From Burkholderiales bacterium 8X (GTDB lineage Bacteria > Pseudomonadota > Gammaproteobacteria > Burkholderiales > Burkholderiaceae_C), in assembly GCA_902506565.1 (NCBI GenBank), contig LR732703.1:1632525-1696524 (forward strand): a stretch of DNA of 64,000 nt. Reading direction: 5' to 3'. The notes under the pieces were generated by a model. It made no database searches, was not told the origin of the DNA, and saw only the letters and a list, made by a program, of their open reading frames with translations. The position numbers were made by a program, and so were the translations under genes. Positions 7,779 to 16,367 of this stretch are shown here, piece after piece; within the stretch, counting starts at the first letter, position 1; each line of letters begins with the position of its first letter.

Positions 7779-9208
7779 GAAAGGGCCCCCTCGGTTGCAA
7801 GGACCCGGGCGAGGCCGGTCTGCTCGAGCCAGCCACTCCAGCGCGCGGGCGTCGGCACGATGCGGCCTTCTGGTCGATCCAGCAGCACCAGCCGGCATTC
7901 GCCGCACAGGCTCGCGACCTCGCGCACGAAGCGCTCGGTGCCTCGATCGGGGCTGCTGGTCGCCTGGCAGGCGATCACGCATCGGCTCGGCCGCAGCAGC
8001 GCGAGCCGGTCGAGCAGCCGCCTGACGGCATCGCCGCTGCCGTCGATTCGCAGTGCTTCCGGCGGGTGGTCGGCTGGCGGGCGGGCGTCGTCCGGAAGCG
8101 GGTCGGATGCCGGAGAACCTGCGGCGGACAGCGAGAGGGGCGGCCAGGGCGTCTCGTCGGCGAGCTCGAAACCGATCAGCAGCACGGCGTCGGTGGTTGC
8201 CTGGAAGGTCGTCGAACCGGCAGTGGGTTTGCGCTTCGGGGCGGTGTCCGCATCGAGGATCCGGGGTGGTGCCAGCCGGTCGAACCGCGCCGCCAAGCGC
8301 CTGAAATACGCAAGGCCCAGTTCAGGCTGCAGGCTCTTCTTGCGAACCCACCAAACCGCGCCGCAGACGAGCGTCAGCAACAAGCGAGGCATGAGCCCGT
8401 AGGCGACGATGCAGCCGGTCAGCCACAGCGCCAGGGTTCGCTGGCCGGCTGCCGACGCGTCCGGCGTCAGCACGTCGGCCGGGGAAGGCACCGGGAAGCC
8501 GAGCCTGCCCGGCAGCCAGCTCGACCACTCGACGACACGCACGAAGAAGCCGGGTTCGAGGATGGTGGTTTCCCAGCTCAGCGTGTAGTTGCGGAAGGCG
8601 AGTGCGAAGACGAGCGATGCCACCACCACCAGGAACGACAGCGTCCATACCAGATGGCTCAACCCGCCGAGCACCCAGGGCAGCAATCGTGCCCGCGCCA
8701 GCAGCCCGGTGACGGCCCTGAGCAGCAGCGCCGCCTGGCCTTGCTTGCCGCCGGCCACCTTGGCGCAGAGGGCCAGCCCGATCGCGCCGAAGGACCAGCT
8801 GAAGGAGGCGCTGGGCAACATCGAACCGATCACCCACAACACCAGCGTGACGGCATGCAGACCCAGCAGGCTGACCAACGCCACCACCAGGTTGATCTTT
8901 CGGCCCGCATCGCCGGTCACGCTGCCGGCAAGGCCGAGCCCTGCGAACACCACCAGCGCCACCATCGCGATCAACACGATCGGTGCGATGCGCCCCATCC
9001 GCTCCCATTCGGCGACCAGGCCGATCCGCGTGGCCAAGAGCAGGGCGCGCTCGGTGATGCGTTCGGCAGGGCCTTGGTGCGTCGAGGCGGCTTCGCGCAG
9101 CACGCTCGCATCGTCCAGCGCGCCGGTCTCCTCGGCCAGCCGGATGGCCTCCACCATGGTCGCGAGCTGGAGGGGTGGGCGGAGCGCGGATCGCTCGAAC
9201 GGCTTCAA
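7775..9208 (-). CDS. DUF2868 membrane protein, partner of the DUF3482 GTPase
   Basis: 477 residues. An N-terminal cytosolic segment (SVLREAASTHQGPAERITERALLL) precedes several predicted membrane helices (for example IAPIVLIAMVALVVFAGLGL, LHAVTLVLWVIGSML, LSFLVVVASLVFALAF, ALWLTGCIVAYGLMP). The last third (VLLIGFELADETPWP and CVIACQATSSPDRGTERFV) looks like a soluble Rossmann-type domain. The stop overlaps the start of the DUF3482 GTPase, as known for this conserved gene pair. No enzymatic function can be assigned. Confidence 0.84.
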   Translation of the reverse strand: MKPFERSALRPPLQLATMVEAIRLAEETGALDDASVLREAASTHQGPAERITERALLLATRIGLVAEWERMGRIAPIVLIAMVALVVFAGLGLAGSVTGDAGRKINLVVALVSLLGLHAVTLVLWVIGSMLPSASFSWSFGAIGLALCAKVAGGKQGQAALLLRAVTGLLARARLLPWVLGGLSHLVWTLSFLVVVASLVFALAFRNYTLSWETTILEPGFFVRVVEWSSWLPGRLGFPVPSPADVLTPDASAAGQRTLALWLTGCIVAYGLMPRLLLTLVCGAVWWVRKKSLQPELGLAYFRRLAARFDRLAPPRILDADTAPKRKPTAGSTTFQATTDAVLLIGFELADETPWPPLSLSAAGSPASDPLPDDARPPADHPPEALRIDGSGDAVRRLLDRLALLRPSRCVIACQATSSPDRGTERFVREVASLCGECRLVLLDRPEGRIVPTPARWSGWLEQTGLARVLATEGALS

Positions 9209-9267
9209 CGGCTTCCTTCGAAAAGAGCGCGGAATTATGCCCGTGCCCGGCCGGCAAAAGCCCCACG

Positions 9268-9290
9268 AAAAACGGAGCCCTGAGGCTCCG
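9268..9290 (-). terminator. Rho-independent terminator of the 24-residue membrane protein gene
   Basis: Read on the minus strand, CGGAGCC-TCAG-GGCTCCG forms a seven-pair GC-rich stem and is followed directly by TTTTT. It sits 45 bases after the stop of the microprotein gene. A second GC hairpin (plus-strand cctgtcccc-gaag-tggggcagg, about 9296-9317) lies between the stop and this terminator. Confidence 0.75.
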
Positions 9291-9334
9291 CGATGCCTGT
9301 CCCCGAAGTGGGGCAGGACGGCTGATGGATGTAC

Positions 9335-9409
9335 TTAGCGGAGCCCGAAGAACGAGAGCACGGCAACCACAACGACCACGAGACCGACGATGTAAATGAT
9401 GGAATTCAC
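9335..9409 (-). CDS. 24-residue hydrophobic membrane microprotein
   Basis: Very small gene below normal ORF cut-offs. The product begins MNSIIYIVGLVVVVV (GTG start), continues through one uninterrupted transmembrane helix and ends FFGLR. Support: an excellent ribosome-binding site (AGAGGAG, eight bases before the GTG at 9409), a correct stop at 9335, and a dedicated rho-independent terminator downstream. Tiny proteins with the same pattern (N-S/T-I-I-Y-I-V-G-L then valines, ending SFFGLR) are, to my recollection, common in beta- and gamma-proteobacteria, but their role is undescribed. Probably an inner-membrane single-pass peptide. Confidence 0.8.
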   Translation of the reverse strand: MNSIIYIVGLVVVVVAVLSFFGLR

Positions 9410-9535
9410 GGCAAAGACTCCTCTTGTTGACGACCGGCGCAAGCATGACAGACGGGTGCGTGCAGGCTGTCGGCGACGGACTTCGCGCACTGTAGGACTT
9501 GCCACGAAAGCCGGCCAGCCGCTCGGGCGCGCGCA

Positions 9536-11374
9536 CTAGCCTTCGTTGCCATCGCCCAGAAACCCGCCGCTCTGACGGGCCCAGAGCCGTGCATAGAGCC
9601 CATCGCGGGCCAGCAGCGTCCGGTGGTCGCCTTCCTCCACCACCCGGCCCTCGTCCAGCACGATGAGCCGGTCCATGGCCGCGATGGTCGAGAGACGGTG
9701 CGCGATCGCGATCACGGTCTTGCCTTCCATGAGTCGGTAGAGGCTGGCCTGGATCGCCGCCTCGACCTCGGAGTCGAGCGCGCTGGTGGCTTCGTCGAGC
9801 AACAGGATCGGCGCGTCCTTGAGCATCACCCGCGCGATCGCGATGCGTTGCCGCTGCCCACCCGAAAGCTTCACGCCGCGCTCGCCGACATGCGCCTCGT
9901 AGCCGCGCCGGTCGTTGTGGTCGCCGAGGCTCTGGATGAACTCGTGCGCCTCGGCGCGCTCCGCGGCTTCGCGGATCGCCTCCGCGGATGCGTCCGGACG
10001 GCCGTAGGCGATGTTGTCCGCGACCGATCGATGCATCAGCGAGGTGTCCTGCGTCACCATGCCGATGTGCTGGCGGAGCGAATTCTGGGTGACGCCGGCG
10101 ATGTCCTGGTCGTCGATCAGGATGCGGCCGGCGTCGAGGTCGTGAAAGCGAAGCAGCAGGTTGACCAGCGTCGACTTGCCGGCGCCCGACCGGCCGACCA
10201 GGCCGATCTTCTCGCCCGGCCTGACCGTGAGCGTGAGGTCGTCGATGACCCGCCTGCCGCCCTCGGCATAGCGAAAGCTCGCCTGCTCGAACCGAACCTC
10301 GCCGCGCGGCACGCGCAGCTCCTTGGCGCCGAGGGCATCGACCACGGTGCGCGGCCGCGACAGCGTCTTCATGCCGTCCTGCACCGTGCCGACGTTCTCG
10401 AACAGGCTGGTCATCTCCCACATGATCCAGTGCGACATGCCCTGCAGCCGCAGTGCCATCGCGGTGGCCGCCGCCACGGCTCCGACGCCGACCGCGCCCT
10501 TCGACCACAGCCAGAGCGCGGTGCCGGCCATGCCGGCGGTGAGCGCCATGCTGAGCGTGTGGTTGACGATCTCGAAGGCGCTCACCAGCCGCATCTGGTC
10601 GTAGCCGGTTGCCATGAACTCCTTCATCGCCGCGCGCGCGAAGCCGGCTTCGCGCTGGGTGTGCGAGAACAGCTTGACGGTCGCAATGTTGGTGTACGCG
10701 TCGGTGATGCGGCCGGTCATCAGCGCGCGTGCATCGGCCTGCGCCTTGCCGACCTTGCCGAGACGAGGCACGAAATAGATCATCGCGCCGACGTACAGCA
10801 CGATCCACAGCAGGAAGGGCAGCATCAGTTGCGGATCGAGCACTGCGGCCAGCACCACCATGGTCGAGACGTAGACGCCCATCGCCACCAGCACGTCGGC
10901 CAGCACGAAGATGGTGTCGCGTACCGCGAGCGCGGTCTGCATCACCTTGGCCGTGATGCGGCCCGCGAACTCGTCCTGGTAGAAGGCCATGCTCTGGCCG
11001 AGCATCAGCCGATGGAAGTTCCAGCGCAGCCGCATCGGCAGGTTGACCGCCAGGGTCTGGTGCTTGACGATGGTCTGCAGCCCGACCACCACGATGCTGG
11101 CGACCAGCGCGACGCCCAGCCAGGCCAGCGTGGTGCCGCGGTCCTGCCAGAGCCTCGCCGGCTCCTGACCGCCGAGCCAATCGACGATGCGGCCGAGCAT
11201 CGCGAACAGCAGCGCCTCGAACGACGACATGGCCGCGGTGAAGAGGGCCATCGCGAAGATCTTGCCGCGCACGCCGTCGGTGCAAGCCCAGAGAAAAGCG
11301 ACGAAGCCGCTCGGCGGCGGGGTCGGCTCGGTGGGAGGGTAGGGATGAAGGAGCTTCTCGAAAAAGCGGAACAA
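9536..11374 (-). CDS. ABC exporter, fused permease-ATPase
   Basis: 612 residues: six-helix exporter transmembrane domain followed by a nucleotide-binding domain with Walker A GRSGAGKSTLVNLL, signature LSGGQRQRIAIARV, Walker B ILLLDEATSALDSE and the switch histidine in AIAHRLSTI. Homodimeric MsbA/LmrA-like exporters have this layout; substrate is not deducible. I choose the TTG at 11374 (MFRFFEKLLHPYPP) because GGAG lies nine bases upstream (TTGGAGACCCCCGCC); an in-frame TTG at 11386 is the alternative. Longer frames upstream run over the divergent dioxygenase promoter. Confidence 0.92.
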   Translation of the reverse strand: MFRFFEKLLHPYPPTEPTPPPSGFVAFLWACTDGVRGKIFAMALFTAAMSSFEALLFAMLGRIVDWLGGQEPARLWQDRGTTLAWLGVALVASIVVVGLQTIVKHQTLAVNLPMRLRWNFHRLMLGQSMAFYQDEFAGRITAKVMQTALAVRDTIFVLADVLVAMGVYVSTMVVLAAVLDPQLMLPFLLWIVLYVGAMIYFVPRLGKVGKAQADARALMTGRITDAYTNIATVKLFSHTQREAGFARAAMKEFMATGYDQMRLVSAFEIVNHTLSMALTAGMAGTALWLWSKGAVGVGAVAAATAMALRLQGMSHWIMWEMTSLFENVGTVQDGMKTLSRPRTVVDALGAKELRVPRGEVRFEQASFRYAEGGRRVIDDLTLTVRPGEKIGLVGRSGAGKSTLVNLLLRFHDLDAGRILIDDQDIAGVTQNSLRQHIGMVTQDTSLMHRSVADNIAYGRPDASAEAIREAAERAEAHEFIQSLGDHNDRRGYEAHVGERGVKLSGGQRQRIAIARVMLKDAPILLLDEATSALDSEVEAAIQASLYRLMEGKTVIAIAHRLSTIAAMDRLIVLDEGRVVEEGDHRTLLARDGLYARLWARQSGGFLGDGNEG

Positions 11375-11507
11375 GGCGGGGGTCTCCAATCGGGGCGCCC
11401 ACTGTAGCCGGGCCGGCCGGCCGCTGCGGCAAGGCCGCGGCGCAGCCATCCGCGCCACAGGGATGAAGCCGGATGCGTAGACTGCGCACTCAACTGGAGC
11501 ACGGCGA

Positions 11508-12332
11508 ATGACCGAACGAAACACGCCCCTTCCGGCCTATTTCATCTCGCATGGCGGCGGACCCTGGCCGTGGATGAAGAAGGAGATGGGCGACACCTAT
11601 GCGCAACTCGAAGCCTCGCTGGCCGACATTCCGCGCCAGCTCGGGCACACACCGAAGGCGATCCTGATGGTCTCGGCGCATTGGGAAGCCCCGGTGTTCG
11701 AGGTCATGGGCAACCCGAAGCCGCCGATGATCTACGACTACGGCGGTTTCCCGGCGCACACCTACAGCGTGCGCTACGAGGCGCCCGGCTCGCCCGGGCT
11801 GGCCGCCAGGGTCAAGGCGCTGGTCGAGGCCGCCGGCCTTCCGGCCGCCATCGATGCGGAGCGCGGCTTCGACCACGGCATGTTCTCCCCGATGGTCGCG
11901 ATCTATCCGCGCGCGGATGTTCCGGTGGTGCAGCTGTCGCTGCGTCGCGGGCTCGATCCAGCCGAGCACCTGGCCCTGGGCCGAGCAATCGCGCCGCTTC
12001 GAAACGAAGGCGTGCTGATCATCGGCAGCGGCCTGAGTTATCACAACCTGCGCAACTTCGGGCCGCAGGCGAAGGGCGTGTCGAAGGAGTTCGACGATTG
12101 GCTGGCCGACACCATGAATGCCGCGGCTGCCGAACGCATCGAGCGCCTGGGGGCCTGGTCGTCCGCGCCATCGGCACGCATCGCGCACCCGCGCGAGGAG
12201 CACCTGATCCCATTGATGGTGGCGGTCGGCGCGGCAGAAGACGAGTCGAGCGAACGCATCTACCACGAGGATTCGTTCATGGGCGGGCTTTCGGTCTCGA
12301 GCTACCGGCTGGGGGCGAGTTCGGGCGACTGA
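11508..12332 (+). CDS. DODA-type extradiol dioxygenase family protein (YgiD-like)
   Basis: 274 residues, LigB superfamily. Metal-ligand motifs are visible: SHGGGPWPWM near the N-terminus, VSAHWEAP around residue 55 and FDHGMFSPM around 125. E. coli YgiD of this family opens the ring of L-DOPA at the 4,5 position; the physiological substrate is usually unknown. Divergent from the ABC exporter gene with 133 bases between starts. The ATG at 11508 follows a GGAG site (ctggagcacggcga). Confidence 0.9.
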   Translation: MTERNTPLPAYFISHGGGPWPWMKKEMGDTYAQLEASLADIPRQLGHTPKAILMVSAHWEAPVFEVMGNPKPPMIYDYGGFPAHTYSVRYEAPGSPGLAARVKALVEAAGLPAAIDAERGFDHGMFSPMVAIYPRADVPVVQLSLRRGLDPAEHLALGRAIAPLRNEGVLIIGSGLSYHNLRNFGPQAKGVSKEFDDWLADTMNAAAAERIERLGAWSSAPSARIAHPREEHLIPLMVAVGAAEDESSERIYHEDSFMGGLSVSSYRLGASSGD

Positions 12333-12452
12333 ACGGGCGAACGGCGGCGCCGAGCCGCTTTGGCGCTCGACCTCGGCACTTACCGCACCGAGGCGATTGG
12401 CAGCACGGGCGTCGTTGAACAACATCAGGCCATCCATTGATGGGTTGCCAAC

Positions 12453-14273
12453 ATGTTCATCCTCAGCTGCGCGCCGGACGGCGCGCTCGAATGCCGCGAA
12501 AAGATCCGCTTCTCGCAGTTCAATCCCTATTCGGTATTCGACGACGCGTTCTGCCGCCAGCTGGTGTTGAACTTCCTGATGCGAACGCCCGATGCCACCT
12601 ACGGTTCGGCGGAGATCAAGATCCTCGAATCGATCTGCAAGACCCGGTGCACGCTGCTCGATGTCGACCTGGCCCTCGCAGTCGCCTGCCGCAACCTGAA
12701 CGATCCGGCACACATGGGCCTCGTGCACGAGTTCCAACTGCGCAACAAAAGCTTCTACGACGCGCAGCCGGACAAATGGACGCTGACCCGCAACGACCTG
12801 GTGCTGCTGTCGCCGGCCTACCTGAAGCCGAGCCTCCCGTTCTTCCTCGGCATGGATCTGGAGGACGAACAAGATCGGGAGCTGAGCGAGGCGGCGAGAC
12901 GCTTCGACTATCGATTTCGCAACCTGGTTCGCGTGATGGGCGTCGACGCGCGCGGCTCCGAGCGCCGAACCTTCCTGTGGCTGCTCGAAGAGCGAAGCGC
13001 CGGGTCCGGCGTGCTGCAGGCGGTGTTGCTGCATGCCGAGGCCATGATGGATGCGCACCACTTCATCATGCCGCGCCTGTACCTGGGATGGCTGTTCGAG
13101 GCTTCGGGCGTGGATCCGGCGCGCGTCGGCCACATGCCGGCAAGGCTGTGGGCGGCCGAAATCGAGAAGCAGCATGCCGCGATCTTCGCGGACGCCTTCC
13201 GGCAAACCGTGCAGCGAGTCCGAGCGGGCGCCGGGCAAGACCGGCAGCGCGATGCGCTCTGCACGGCCTGGCTCGCGCCCGCGGTCTCGCTCGACACCTG
13301 CATGATCGCGAGGCTTCGCGATGCCATCGCCGAGGAACTGCAGCACGCCGATCTCGATCCCGACCTGGCGGCCTGGTGTACCGAGCAATGGCTGATCGCG
13401 GCCGAGCCGGCGGGAGGCGGTTGGCTCGACCTGGACGCCTGTGCGCAGGCCGTCCGGCAGCAGCTTCGGATGCGCGTGATCCGGTTGGCCGCCTGCATGC
13501 AGGGCACCGGCAGCCCGACGGCTGGCATCGAAAGCCTCTCGGCTTCGTCGCTGCAGGCGGAGATCACGTCTCGCGAGGCGGTGAAGCTCTCCGAGGTCGG
13601 CCGCGCCCGGTACCTGCACGACCATGCGGACGAACTCGCGGGGCTCGCCCGGCTGGCGGAAAGGTTCGAGCTGCCGATCTGCGATCCGTGCGCGATCCTC
13701 GACGGGCTTGTTCGACCCGTCGCCGTGACGGCCGCGGAAGAGCCTTTCGAAGCCTGGCAACCATCGGTGCGACCCACCGAGGCGGTGCAGGGGTCGGCCG
13801 CGATTCGCGCGGCCATCGCCGAGCGATCTTTCCAGCGCCCGCGCAGCTCGCTCGCAGAACAGATGGACGCTTCGATGGATGGCGTGGACTGGACCTACGG
13901 CAGCCGCGTCTGCAAGCGCATCCGCCTGCGGGAAGGCGATCCGCTCACGCACTGGGTGGCCGTGCACCGCGCCTTTCATGATCGGCATGCCGATCGGTTC
14001 GCGATGATCTTGATCGACCGGCGCCCCCGGTGGCTGATGGACGACGAGGCGCTGGCCTGGCATGTCTCGCCGGTCGATGGCGGCGCCGGCGGCTTCAAGC
14101 TGCAGGCACGCCTGTGGCGGCGGCGCGGCCCGCCTCGCGGCCAGGCGGCACGGCCGCTCGCCGCCGGGCCGATGGACCGGTCGCTTTGGTACGACACCTG
14201 CATTCCGTGTGGCGGGGTCGAGTTCGCGCCGGCACTGCCGGCGGGCGATCGTCCCGCTAACATGCTTTGGTGA
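12453..14273 (+). CDS. Hypothetical protein, 606 residues, orphan
   Basis: No family recognised. The protein starts MFILSCAPDGALECREKIRF, is soluble with no signal peptide or membrane segment, mostly helical by composition, and contains scattered cysteines (ESICKTRC, CDPCAIL, DTCIPCGG). The last 70 residues are Arg/Pro/Gly-rich. Codon use follows its GC-rich neighbours, so it appears native or long resident. Its stop overlaps the GTG start of the following alpha/beta hydrolase (GTGA), which suggests translational coupling and a shared process. Confidence is in the gene being real, not in a function. Confidence 0.75.
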   Translation: MFILSCAPDGALECREKIRFSQFNPYSVFDDAFCRQLVLNFLMRTPDATYGSAEIKILESICKTRCTLLDVDLALAVACRNLNDPAHMGLVHEFQLRNKSFYDAQPDKWTLTRNDLVLLSPAYLKPSLPFFLGMDLEDEQDRELSEAARRFDYRFRNLVRVMGVDARGSERRTFLWLLEERSAGSGVLQAVLLHAEAMMDAHHFIMPRLYLGWLFEASGVDPARVGHMPARLWAAEIEKQHAAIFADAFRQTVQRVRAGAGQDRQRDALCTAWLAPAVSLDTCMIARLRDAIAEELQHADLDPDLAAWCTEQWLIAAEPAGGGWLDLDACAQAVRQQLRMRVIRLAACMQGTGSPTAGIESLSASSLQAEITSREAVKLSEVGRARYLHDHADELAGLARLAERFELPICDPCAILDGLVRPVAVTAAEEPFEAWQPSVRPTEAVQGSAAIRAAIAERSFQRPRSSLAEQMDASMDGVDWTYGSRVCKRIRLREGDPLTHWVAVHRAFHDRHADRFAMILIDRRPRWLMDDEALAWHVSPVDGGAGGFKLQARLWRRRGPPRGQAARPLAAGPMDRSLWYDTCIPCGGVEFAPALPAGDRPANMLW

Positions 14274-15178
14274 ACGACGCCGCACCCGACAGACCCACCT
14301 CTCGCCTCGACCCCGCCTCCGAAGCCGAAGCCGAGGCCGAAGCCCACCGGCAGATCGCGCAGGTCGATGCGCTCGCCACCCGGCACGATGCCTTGCACCA
14401 GGGCCGCAAGGTACGCTGGCGCCGTTTCGGCCAGGACACGAGCGGTCCGCCCCTCGTGCTGCTGCACGGCGGCCATGGCAGCTGGATGCACTGGCTTCGC
14501 AATGCGCCCGCGCTGTCGGAGTCCCGAAGCGTCTGGGTGCCCGACATGCCGGGCTTCAACGATTCCGATACGCCGCCCGAACCCATTGCCGGCCAGGAGC
14601 CGCTCGCGCCGACGCTCGAGCTGCTCGCGGCCACGCTCGACCAGCTGGTGGGACCCGGCACCGAGATCGATCTCGCCGGTTTCTCGTTCGGCGGCTTCGT
14701 CGCCTCGCGCCTTGCGTTGCAGCGCGGTCGGGTTCGGCGCCTGGCGCTGGTCGGCAGCGCCGGCCATGCCTCGATGCGTCGCTTGTCGATCGAGATGATC
14801 AATTGGCGGGCTGCCGCGACGCGCGAGGAGGAGCGGTCGGCGCTGCGGCACAACCTGAAGGCGCTGATGCTGCACGACGAGGCTTCGATCGATGCGCTCG
14901 CCTTTGTGATCCACGACGTGTCTTGCCACGGTACCCGGCTACGCAGCAAGGAGGTCTCGTTGGCGGGCGGCCTGCAGGCGACACTGGACGCGCTTTCGGC
15001 GGAGATCCTGTTGCTGTGGGGCGAGTTCGACGTGACCGCCGATCCGCGTCCGCTGCTCACCCAGTTGCTGGACGGCAAGCCCGACCGCCGCGGCGCGATC
15101 GTCGAGGGCGCCGGACATTGGGCTCAGTTAGAACGGGCCGCGGCCGTCAACAGCTTGCTGATCGACTTCTTGCGCTGA
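14270..15178 (+). CDS. Alpha/beta hydrolase
   Basis: 302 residues. Seen: oxyanion segment LLHGGHGSWMHWLRNAP, nucleophile elbow GFSFGG, acid residue in LLWGEFDVTADP and catalytic histidine in EGAGHWAQLE, so the triad is complete. The first 40 residues are charged and Ala/Glu-rich (EAEAEAEAH). The GTG at 14270 overlaps the stop of the upstream 606-residue orphan; a TTG one codon earlier is the alternative start. Substrate unknown; resembles meta-cleavage-product hydrolases or esterases. Confidence 0.86.
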   Translation: MNDAAPDRPTSRLDPASEAEAEAEAHRQIAQVDALATRHDALHQGRKVRWRRFGQDTSGPPLVLLHGGHGSWMHWLRNAPALSESRSVWVPDMPGFNDSDTPPEPIAGQEPLAPTLELLAATLDQLVGPGTEIDLAGFSFGGFVASRLALQRGRVRRLALVGSAGHASMRRLSIEMINWRAAATREEERSALRHNLKALMLHDEASIDALAFVIHDVSCHGTRLRSKEVSLAGGLQATLDALSAEILLLWGEFDVTADPRPLLTQLLDGKPDRRGAIVEGAGHWAQLERAAAVNSLLIDFLR

Positions 15179-15227
15179 GCCGACCGCGCGTGCTGCCCGC
15201 GGCAGTCGGCGCCGCCCAGCGCCCGGC

Positions 15228-16235
15228 TCACAACGGAATCGAACCCGCGTGGCGACGCCAGAACTGCGCATCGGGCGTCGGCCCGACACCCGCGGCGGCG
15301 TTCTGCGCCATGTGTTCCGCCCGGCTGGTGCCGGGAATCGTGCAGGTGACCGCAGGATGGCCCAGCACGAACTTCAACAGGACCTGGGCCCAGCTCTCGC
15401 AACCGATCTCGGCAGCCCAGCCTGGCAGCGGCTTGTCGCGCAGCTGCCTCAGAAGTCCGCCGCCGCCGAAGGGCAGGTTGACGATGACCGCGACGCCGCG
15501 CTCGGCAGCCAGCGGCAAGAGGCGCTCTTCGGCCTCGCGCGCGTCGATGGAATAGTTGATCTGCACGAAGTCGAGCTTCTCCTTGCGCAGCGCGTCCTCG
15601 ACTTCGCCATGCGCAGACGCCGTGTAGTGGGTCACGCCGATGTAGCGCACCCGGCCCTCGTCCTTCCAGCGACGCAAGGTCGCCAGGTGGGTTCGGGTGT
15701 CGACCAGGTTGTGCACCTGCATCAGGTCGATGCGCCGAGTCCGCAGGTGCTTGAACGAGGCCTCCATCTGCGCGATGCCGGCATCGCGTCCGCGGGTCCA
15801 CACCTTGGTGGCCAGGAAGGCCTTGCCGTGCGCTTGGGCCGCGGCGAGGAGGGCGCCGGTGTTCTCTTCGGAACGGCCGTACATCGGCGAGCTGTCGAGC
15901 AGCTTGCCGCCGGCTGCGAAGAGCGCATCCAGCACGCCGGGCAGGCGTGAATAGTCGGCGCTGTCGGGCGCGTGGCCGAAGCCGACCCAGGTGCCGCAGC
16001 CGATGACGGGCAGGGCTTCGCCGGTGGAGGGAATGGGGCGGGTGTTCATGGGCTTGCTGGGTGCTGGGTTGCCGCTCGATCCGGACGGTGCGAGCCGCTG
16101 TGCCTGGCTGGCCAGGCCGAGCGTGCCGGCCGCGATTCCTGCGGCCAAGCGCAGCAGGCGGGCACGGGTCAAGCCGCTGGCGGGTGTGTTGATCGGCGAA
16201 GCGACAGCTCGCGGAAGGTCGGGCTCGACAGGCAT
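15228..16235 (-). CDS. Aldo/keto reductase with N-terminal export-like segment
   Basis: 335 residues. A short basic and hydrophobic N-terminus (TRARLLRLAAGIAAGTLGLASQAQ) precedes a reductase barrel starting near PVIGCGTWVGFGHAP. Seen: the catalytic Asp/Tyr region LLDSSPMYGRSEE, Lys in FLATKVWTRG, His-containing strand IDLMQVHNLVD, and cofactor region PGTSRAEHMAQN. Family members reduce aldehydes or ketones with NADPH. The leader resembles a weak Tat signal but lacks the twin arginine (RAR), so periplasmic location is uncertain; a cytosolic start at an internal Met before TRPIPSTGEALP is possible. Confidence 0.84.
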   Translation of the reverse strand: MPVEPDLPRAVASPINTPASGLTRARLLRLAAGIAAGTLGLASQAQRLAPSGSSGNPAPSKPMNTRPIPSTGEALPVIGCGTWVGFGHAPDSADYSRLPGVLDALFAAGGKLLDSSPMYGRSEENTGALLAAAQAHGKAFLATKVWTRGRDAGIAQMEASFKHLRTRRIDLMQVHNLVDTRTHLATLRRWKDEGRVRYIGVTHYTASAHGEVEDALRKEKLDFVQINYSIDAREAEERLLPLAAERGVAVIVNLPFGGGGLLRQLRDKPLPGWAAEIGCESWAQVLLKFVLGHPAVTCTIPGTSRAEHMAQNAAAGVGPTPDAQFWRRHAGSIPL

Positions 16236-16331
16236 GGGCGCAGCATAGGCTGGCACCAGTGCCCCTGCTGCCCGGGGGCATTCGCGCGCCCTGGCCCGAC
16301 GCACGCCTGCCAGAGTTCAGCAGGTCATCGA

Positions 16332-16367
16332 GTTCGGCGAGTCCAGCAAGTTCAGCGAGTCCAGCGT
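16332..16367. repeat. Two tandem copies of an imperfect 18-bp unit
   Basis: Units gttcggcgagtccagcaa (16332-16349) and gttcagcgagtccagcgt (16350-16367), 15 of 18 bases identical, spanning the stop codon of the 766-residue orphan gene. Probably a small slippage duplication at the 3' end. Confidence 0.7.

Noticed and set aside
6114..8402. Plus-strand open frame over the GTPase region
   Set aside because: Antisense shadow of pssA, DUF3482 and DUF2868 genes, with no recognisable protein features.
11490..14285. Long minus-strand open frame of 931 codons
   Set aside because: Antisense to the dioxygenase and the 606-residue gene, without domain or ribosome site; the plus-strand genes show clear motifs.
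16101..16190. Twin-arginine signal in the aldo/keto reductase
   Set aside because: The motif reads RAR, not RR, so a Tat signal is not supported; only a general hydrophobic leader is reported.
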